The notes beneath the pieces are model-generated. The model was not told the DNA's origin. It searched no databases and saw only the letters and a program-made list of their open reading frames with translations. A stretch of DNA of 64,000 nt from Artemia franciscana (lineage: Eukaryota; Arthropoda; Branchiopoda; Anostraca; Artemiidae): the NCBI RefSeq assembly GCF_032884065.1, contig NC_088867.1, positions 42,911,241-42,975,240 of the forward strand, read 5' to 3'. This document shows positions 57,124-64,000 of the stretch, in pieces. Position numbers and translations under genes: made by a program. Position 1 is the stretch's first letter, and the number at the start of each line of letters is the position of its first letter.

Positions 57124-57803
57124 AGGTACTTATCTGTTAGCCAGTACACACTCGAGAATTTGGATCGATACTTCCGTATTATATGGTACACACTATAAGT
57201 AAGGTCTGGTGAATACTAATGAAATAAAGGAAAATATGATGAAAATATAGTGCTTTAGTAGCAAGATTATGGAAAATAAAACAAGCAATTATGGTAGGGG
57301 GGCCGCACAGAACGCATTATGTCAAGAACCTAACCTAACCAAAATACCAACTAAAAATTTAATTAACATGTAGCTAAAATGTTGTTTTCTACTGAGTCGA
57401 AACTAATTGTCCGAAATAAAGACTGTGAAAACCGGTTGTTGTCTCATCTAGGCGATCCAAATTCTCGAGTGTGTACCATATAATACGGAAGTACCTTTGG
57501 ATCTATAAAATCAGACAATAACCGGTTTATTGCTGTTTGTATACGGAGACAATTAGCTTCGACTCAGTGGAAAACTACATTGTAGCAATATTTGAATAGA
57601 TATTCAGGTCGATATTTGGGTTAGGATAGGTTACATTTTGCATGCAGCCTCGCTATACTTAACCCCCAAATCCATAATGTGCGAGTATGTAACCTAATTT
57701 ATATGTATCCTATCTATCTCCCAAGCGTCTCAGTTGTTTCAACCCCGTACCTTTAGATCCAAATTCTCGAGTGTGCAGGCCTACTGGCTAACAGATAAGT
57801 ACT
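57124..57803. mobile_element. Terminal-inverted-repeat element, about 680 bp, reference copy
   Basis: Left end AGGTACTTATCTGTTAGCCA followed by ACACACTCGAGAATTTGGAT; right end (reverse complement) TAGTACTTATCTGTTAGCCA, then ACACTCGAGAATTTGGAT, with a few inserted bases. A second inverted pair lies inside: CTTCCGTATTATATGGTACA at 57171 and TGTACCATATAATACGGAAG at about 57475. No transposase is encoded. Relatives are at 44755, 51025, 55569 and 55870. Confidence 0.8.
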
Positions 57804-58249
57804 AGTGGCTCAAATGCATTTCTGCTACTTTTTTATGAGCTGGGCATTTTTATATGGGAGGGAGGGGGTTAGGACCTGGTAGCCCCTCTCAGATCAGCAG
57901 TTCGTGCTTGACAATTTTTTAATTTTTTACAGCTTTTTGCCTTAAAGTTTTTTTTTTCAGTTTTTGAGTAGTTTTTTTCAGTAGTTGATTGGAATTGCCC
58001 CATTCGTGTTTAGGATTAATTAAAAAACGTGATCAAATTTTATTCAGTGTCAATAGTTTTATAGTTCTGTTCTAAACCAAGATTAGTTACGTAGAAAAAG
58101 AAGTTCTTGAAAAATGGATTTACGCTTTAGATTTGGCTTGCAAAATGGAAATCATTGCATAAATTGTTAAACATTGCGCTTCTAGAGAAGAAAAACTGTC
58201 ATTATTTCATCAGCCCAATCAGCTATGAAAAGTTACCTTGACCCTTTTG
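57804..58249. other. Spacer between repeats
   Basis: Includes a GGGAGGGAGGGGGTTAGGAC patch and a TTTTTTTCAGTTTTTGAGTA segment (57940-57980). No gene seen. Confidence 0.5.
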
Positions 58250-58847
58250 CAAAAGAACGCCTTATAATGCATCTGGATGAACCGAATTATATCGTCATAT
58301 TCAGCCAATAGCTGTTTATACTATAGGTAATAAAGGAACCCAAGAATACAGGTTGACGAACTACGGATATTATGGTGAATCTATTAATATAAGAAAGATG
58401 AATAGTTATGAAGTTTTTTTCTGGATGTACACAGCGACGCCATAATAACAATGAATGTTTACTCTGGAACAGGGTAAGATCTGATACGGTCAGGAATTTG
58501 AAAAAAAAGTCAGTGTTTAGAAATTACCCGTGACCTGGATTAACATCATTCTAATGGGTAATTGTACACAGAATTGAAATTGAAAGTCAATACTGAAACG
58601 AACCACAAGGGAATGCAATTATGGCTATAGTTTCGTTGAATCTCCTCACAGGCTTCAAACCTGTTTTGACCTAACGATTAAATACTACACGTGGCATATC
58701 ATCACTGTTTCTGATGCTACAAATGTCAAAGCCCAAACGCATATTTTACGCCTCCAATAAAGCCAGCGACCATGTATCTGTTCCAATGACTGCCATCTGG
58801 TCCTTTGAGCGATTAAACAAAGTAAAAAAGCAAGTTTTTTCAACTGA

Positions 58848-59133
58848 AAGTAAGGAGCAATATTAAAACTTAAAACGAACAGAAATTATTACGTATATGA
58901 GGGGGTTAGCCCCCCAGTTAATACGTCGCTTTTTATGCTAGAGTTCGAATTTTGTTCCAATTCTTTAAAAATAACCCCTGACTCACGAAGGCCGTTTAAT
59001 TAGAATAAATAGCTCTTTAGAAAGTACTAAAAAAACTTTAGCGTAAAGAGCGATGTATTGACTAGGTGGCAAACCCCCTCATATACGTAATAATTTTTGT
59101 TCGTTTTAAGTTTTAATGTCGCTCCTTACTTTA
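58848..59133. repeat. Foldback element, copy 1
   Basis: Arms AAGTAAGGAGCAATATTAAA to GAGGGGGTTAGCCCCC (58848-58914) and the complement from CTAGGTGGCAAACCCCCTCA to GCTCCTTACTTTAATT (59063-59138). The interior (CGTCGCTTTTTATGCTAGAG against AACTTTAGCGTAAAGAGCGA) also pairs, so nearly the whole element folds. Confidence 0.88.
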
Positions 59134-59395
59134 ATTAAAAAAATTGTTGTTTTATTTAATTTCTGATCGTTTTTTACATTATGCTGGGAAATCCGGCGCC
59201 CCTTCACAGAAATTTTCCTTCCCCCTTGATTAATATCTTCATGAAAAAATCATCCCGCGTAACCCTTCCCCAATCCCCCAACAGATAAAATCCCCCTGAA
59301 AAACCTCTGTATGCTTCCCAATAACCAATACTATGTGAGTAGTGAGGGGGTTCCAGTTTTAAAGTCACCCCTATCGTTTCGAATCTCAGTCCCAA

Positions 59396-59690
59396 CGGTT
59401 TATTTAAATTTATTCAGGACGCAGGCGCATGTTACGTAATAGGGAATGTTTTCTAAGAGATGCCGGTGCATGTTACGGGATTGAGAATGTTTTCTAAGCG
59501 GAGCGTGTGTTAATTACTTAAAAATCTAAGCGTGTAGGGGAACACCTTCAGGGGCTCCCAAGATCATGATTTATTTGATTGTTACGTAATAGGGGCTGGG
59601 ATTTTACGCAATAGAGAATCTTTTCCTTAAAAACCTGCGAGGGCCAGGAAAAACCTTGAGGGCCCGCTAGTGGTGAACCTTCAAGACGCC
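59396..59690. repeat. Degenerate repeat of a GTTACGTAATAGGGAATGTT phrase
   Basis: GCATGTTACGTAATAGGGAA at 59427, GCATGTTACGGGATTGAGAA at 59468, GTTACGTAATAGGGGCTGGG at 59580, and a further TTTTACGCAATAGAGAATCT. The same set recurs in copy 2. Confidence 0.7.
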
Positions 59691-59704
59691 AGACCCTTCA
59701 ACAA

Positions 59705-59880
59705 GGGGCCCTAGCAGCCAATTCCACTGGGGAAACTTGCATCCAATTTCATTGAATACCATAGCAATCAGTTCCAACGGTGCCCTAGAATCCAATTCCA
59801 ACGGGAGGCCCTAAAAGTCAATTCCAACGGAAGCCCTAGCATCCAATTCCAACGGGGCCACTAGAAATTAATTTCACCGA
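59705..59880. repeat. CCAATTCCAACGG minisatellite, copy 1
   Basis: About six units of roughly 28-33 bases centred on CCTAGCATCCAATTCCAACG, from 59708 to 59880. The equivalent array in copy 2 is at about 62350-62525. Confidence 0.85.
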
Positions 59881-61496
59881 GAGAGCGTTTTTAAGATGTT
59901 TCAAGACGTTTTTTCAAGATTTTTCAAGACATAATTCAAAGCGTTTTTTCTAAGAAGTTTTTCAAGATTGTTTTGGTTGTTATGTAATAGTGGAATGTTT
60001 ACTTATGTTAAGGATGGCACAATCTCATTTGACATGCTAGAGGTCAGAAGCCCGTGGGGAATCCCTGGTTGTAACTGGGGGTAGCATACAAATGGAGTGT
60101 TATGTGGTGGTGATGGACACGTGGGTTGTTTACATAATACTTTAAGAGATTTCATTTTCTTTCACGACATTTTTCTCAGGGAAACCTTATAATCCAAAGA
60201 CTTTGTCCGCTTTAGGATTCGAAAGAGATTTCCATCCAATGGAATGAAGCGCTAGACAGGTGAAAGCCTCCCTAATATTATTATTCAAATAATACTCTCT
60301 ATGTTATAACCTATTGCACGCAAGGAGAATTACCTGTCCCACTTTCTAGAAAGATTAACTTGATCGCATGTTTCCAACCCTTTCCACATGAGAGCTCAAG
60401 CATCCCAATGCTAATATTAGATGCACCTGCCTGTTACAGCGTTATTAATTTTCTAACGTGACCTAGACAGGTTTAATTAGCTATTGAATCAGTGAGATGG
60501 CACCTAGCATTGGCTTTAGATATTTAATTGCGTATATGATTACGTATTGAAGTTTCGTTCTGGAACAGGAACTCTAAAGGACACAGACTTACATACAAAT
60601 TTTATGAATAAAAAACGTTAAAAAATCATAAAATCGCAAAAAAAAAATTAAAAGTCGACAAATGGAAAAACAAAACGTGAAAAAGCTTATGAAGAATAAA
60701 ATATAAGCAAAAAGAACTATATATTAAAGAAAGGTGGGAAACCTAGCAAACAATTCCAGAGGGGGAGTGTTGTTATTAGAGGTAAATTTAAGCCAGATTG
60801 AGAGGTATTTCTGGGATGTTTTAATGACAATGCCAAATTTCTTTGATAAAAGACTATGCATGTTCACACCACCGTGAAAATATGTGGCTGGCCCACTCCC
60901 TTTCAAAGAACGTCTTATAATGCATCTGGATGAACCGAATTATATCGTCATATTCAGCCAATAGCTGTTTATACTATAGGTAATAAAGGAACCCAAGAAT
61001 ACAGGTTGACGAACTACGGATATTATGGTGATTAACATAAGAAAGATGAATAGTTATGAAGTTTTTTTCTGGATGTACACAGCGACGCCATAATAACAAT
61101 GAATGTTTACTCTGGAACACGGCAAGATCTGATACGGTCAGGAATTTGAAAAAAAAGTCAGTGTTTAGAAATTACCCGTGACCTGGATTAACATCATTCT
61201 AATGGGTAATCGTACACAGAATTGAAATTGAAAGTCAATACTGAAACGAACCACAAGGGAATGCAATTATGGCTATAGTTTCGTTGAATCTCCTCACAGG
61301 CTTCAAACCTGTTTTGACCTAACGATTAAATACTACACGTGGCGTATCGTCGCTGTTTCTGATGCTACAAATGTCAAAGCCCAAACGCATATTTTACGCC
61401 TCCAATAAAGCCAGCGACCATGTATCTGTTCCAATGACTGCCATCTGGTCCTTTGAGCGATTAAACAAAGTAAAAAAGCAAGTTTTTTCAACTGAA

Positions 61497-61790
61497 AGTA
61501 AGGAGCAATATTAAAACTTAAAACGAACAGAAATTATTACGTATATGAGGGGGTTAGCCCCCTAGTTAATACGTCGCTTTTTATTAGAGTTCGAATTTTG
61601 TTCCAATTCTTTAAAAATGACACCTGACTCACGAAGGCCGTTTAATTAGAATAAATAGTTCTTTAGGAAGTACTAAAAAAAACTTTAGCGTAAAGAGCGA
61701 TGTATTGACTAGGTGGCAAACCCCCTCATATACGTAATAATTTTTGTTCGTTTTAAGTTTTAATGTCGCTCCTTACTTTAATTAAAAAAA
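61497..61790. repeat. Foldback element, copy 2
   Basis: The same foldback carried by the second unit of the tandem duplication, with small differences such as a missing GCTA in the loop region. Confidence 0.88.
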
Positions 61791-62349
61791 AAATGTTGTT
61801 TATTTAATTTCTAATCGTTTTTACATTATGCTGGGAAATCCGGCGCCCCTTCACAGAAATTTCCCTTCCCCCTTGATTAATTTCTTCATGGAAAAATCAT
61901 CCCGCGTAACCCTTCCCCAACCCACCACCAGATAAAATCCCCCTGGAAAACCTCTGTATGCTTCCCAATAACCAATACTATGTGAGTAGTGAGGGGGTTC
62001 CAGTTTTAAAGTCGCCCCTATCGTTTCGAATCTCAGTCCCAACAGTTTATTTTAATTTATTCAGGACGCAGGCGCATGTTACGTAATAGGGAATGTTTTC
62101 TAAGAGATGCAGGTGCATGTTACGCGATTGAGAATGTTTTCTAAGTGCAGCGTGTGTTAATTACTTAAAAACCTAAGCGTGTAGGGGAACACCTTCAGGG
62201 GCTCGCAAGATCATGATTTATTTCATTGTTACGTAATAGGGGCTGGGATGTTACACGATAGAGAATCTTTTCCTTAAAAACCTGCGATGGCCAGGAAAAA
62301 CCTTGAGGGTCCGCTAGTGGTGAACCTTCAAGACGCCAGACCCTTCAAC

Positions 62350-62525
62350 AAGGGGCCCTAGCAGTCAATTCCACTGGGGAAACTTGCATCCAATTTCATT
62401 GAATACCATAGCAACCAGTTCCAACGGTGCCCTAGAATCCAATTCCAACGGGAGGGCCCTAAAAGTCAATTCCAACGGAAGCCCTAGCATCCAATTCCAA
62501 CGGGGCCACTAGAAATTAATTTCAC
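62350..62525. repeat. CCAATTCCAACGG minisatellite, copy 2
   Basis: Same unit structure as 59705-59880, with one extra G and a few substitutions. Confidence 0.85.
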
Positions 62526-63388
62526 CGAGAGAGCGTTTTTAAGATGTTTCAAGACGTTTTTCAAGATTTTTCAAGACATAATTCAAAGCGTTTTTTCTAA
62601 GAAGTTTTTCAAGATTGTTTTGGTTGTTATGTAATAGTGGAATGTTTACTTATATTAAGGATGACACAATCTCATGTGACATGCTAGAGGTCAGAAGCCC
62701 GTGGGGAATCCCTGGTTGTAACTGGGGGTAGCATACAAATGGAGTGTTATGTGGTGGTGATGGACACGTGGGTTGTTACATAATACTTTAAGCGATTTAA
62801 TTTTCTTTCAAGACATTTTTCTCAGGGAAACCTTATAATCCAAAGACTTTGTCCGCTTTAGGATTCGAAAGAGATTTCCATCCAATGGAATGAAGCGCTA
62901 GACAGGTGAAAGCCTCCCTAATATTATTATTCGAATAATACTGTCTATGTTATAACCTACTGCACGCAAGGAGAATTCCCTGTCCCACTTTCTAGAAAGA
63001 TTAACTTCATCGCATGTTTCCAACCCTTTCCACATGAGAGCTCAAGCATCCCAATGCTAATATTAGATGCACCTGCCTGTTACAGCGTTATTAATTTTCT
63101 AACGTGACCTAGACAGGTTTAATTAGCTATTGAATCAGTGAGATGGCACCTAGCATTGGCTTTAGATATTTAATTGCGTAAATGATTACGTATTGAAGTT
63201 TCGTCCTGGAACAGGAACTCTAAAGGACACAGACTTCTTTACATACAAATTTTATGAATAAAAAACGTAAAAATTCATAAAATCGCTGAAAAAAATTTAA
63301 AACTCGACAAATGGAAAAACAAAGCGTGAAAAAGCTCATGAAGAATAAAATATAAGCAAAAAGAACTATATATTAAAGAAAGGTGGGA

Positions 63389-63822
63389 AACCTAGCAAAC
63401 AATTCCAGAGGGGGAGGGTTGTTATTAGAGGTAAATTTAAGCCAGATTGAGAGGTATTTCTGGGATGTTTTAATGACAATGCCAAATTTCTTTGATAAAA
63501 GACTATGCATGTTCACACCACCGTGAAAATATGTGGCTGGCCCACTCCCTAGCAACCAATTTCAGATGGGAGGCTTGTCATTACAGATAAATTTAAACCA
63601 AATTAAGAGCTATTTCAGAGAGCTGTTATTGAAAATACTACGTTTCTTTGAGCTAAGATTATGCATATTCAAGCCACCGTGACAATAAGTGGTTAGCCGA
63701 CCGTAGTAACCAATTCCAAAGGAGAGGCTCGTTGTTAGAGATAAATTTAAACTATAATAAGAGTTATTTCTGACAGGTCTTAATGAAAATGCTTCATTTC
63801 TTTGACTGAGTGATAGATTTCA
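63389..63822. repeat. About 155 bp satellite, three units
   Basis: Units at 63389-63548, 63549-63703 and 63704-63822 share AGCAAACAATTCCAGAGGGG / AGCAACCAATTTCAGATGGG / AGTAACCAATTCCAAAGGAG starts, a TAAATTTAA-CAGATT block and a TTTCTTTGA block. One unit only is present at the end of duplication copy 1 (60741-60900). Confidence 0.82.
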
Positions 63823-64000
63823 GTCCCCCTCCGCAGAAATTTTTTTAACACCTCGTACCTTAAATTTAAGCAGTATAAAATGCTAGTCCAAGCAATTTAC
63901 GTTTCCGTGTCACACTACGGATGGTACACGGAACTCTATGGCACCCTTCATAATTCCAGAGGCAGTTTTTCAAATATTTTTATGGTAAAAATACGCTTTT
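63823..64000. other. Right end of window, nothing recognised
   Basis: AT-rich with CAGTCCCCCTCCGCAGAAAT at about 63821, similar in style to the C-rich phrases of 59204. No feature supported. Confidence 0.4.

Larger units (their letters stand above)
58250..63548. repeat. Direct tandem duplication, about 2.65 kb x 2
   Basis: Copy 1 is about 58250-60900, copy 2 about 60901-63548. The same landmarks fall 2652 bases apart at the start (CTTATAATGCATCTGGATGA at 58261 and 60913) and about 2648 apart at the end (ATGTGGCTGGCCCACTCCCT at 60881 and 63529). The copies differ by scattered substitutions and short indels. Matching short minus-strand frames in both copies (59204/61851 and 60724/63373) are carried by the duplication and do not look like genes. 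Confidence 0.95.

Noticed and set aside
59204..62042. Pairs of similar minus-strand ORFs (59204/61851 and 60724/63373) as a duplicated gene
   Set aside because: They are short, lie in C-rich or satellite repeats and are present twice only because the 2.65 kb block is duplicated.
1..64000. CRISPR array, prophage or defence island
   Set aside because: No regular short direct repeats with unique spacers and no bacterial or phage genes; the direct repeats present are satellites, minisatellites or transposon parts.

Overview
The window is eukaryotic nuclear DNA: AT-rich, split by introns and packed with transposon debris. The two recognisable host genes have invertebrate-type exon sequences, and the gene start has a TATA box plus a TCAGT-type initiator, so an arthropod is the best guess. 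The repeat style (CR1- and RTE-type LINEs, Helitrons with GC-rich hairpin ends, many foldback elements) would suit a crustacean such as a brine shrimp, but that is inference. I saw no bacterial-style operons, CRISPR arrays, rRNA or tRNA genes.

Host gene 1 (minus strand, 7650-12230) is CTDNEP1/Dullard, the nuclear-envelope phosphatase. Three consecutive internal exons are present and all splice phases agree. The first exon, expected at higher coordinates, was not located, and the last exon or exons lie left of the window. Host gene 2 (minus strand, about 55402 down to 28150) is a complete seven-exon gene. It has a TATA box, an initiator, a leader with no earlier ATG, a first coding exon holding only ATG plus one base, and a poly(A) signal. 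It would encode 482 residues. I do not recognise a named family, but residues C211, H267 and D286 sit in contexts that look like an arylamine N-acetyltransferase/papain-like triad. Its second exon carries an in-frame TGA at codon 43.

Layout. 527-905: three-unit degenerate tandem repeat. 1374-1712: 3' end of an RTE-like LINE. 1866-6372: decayed plus-strand element or pseudogene whose right half resembles a FEN1/XPG-type nuclease. 7650-12230: CTDNEP1, with a broken LINE in one intron. 12540-22540: four LINE fragments (three CR1-like, one undetermined), in mixed orientations. 22640-23920: nested inverted repeats. 27670-28085: LINE remnant. 28148-55434: gene 2, whose introns hold an RTE-like LINE, a Helitron with an internally duplicated 5' end, a 56-base poly(A), LINE tails and many small foldback elements. 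55569-57803: inverted-repeat elements. 58250-63548: a 2.65 kb direct tandem duplication ending in a roughly 155 bp satellite.

The two host genes lie on the same strand, but nothing here links their functions. The rest is best read as layers of transposable elements in introns and intergenic DNA.
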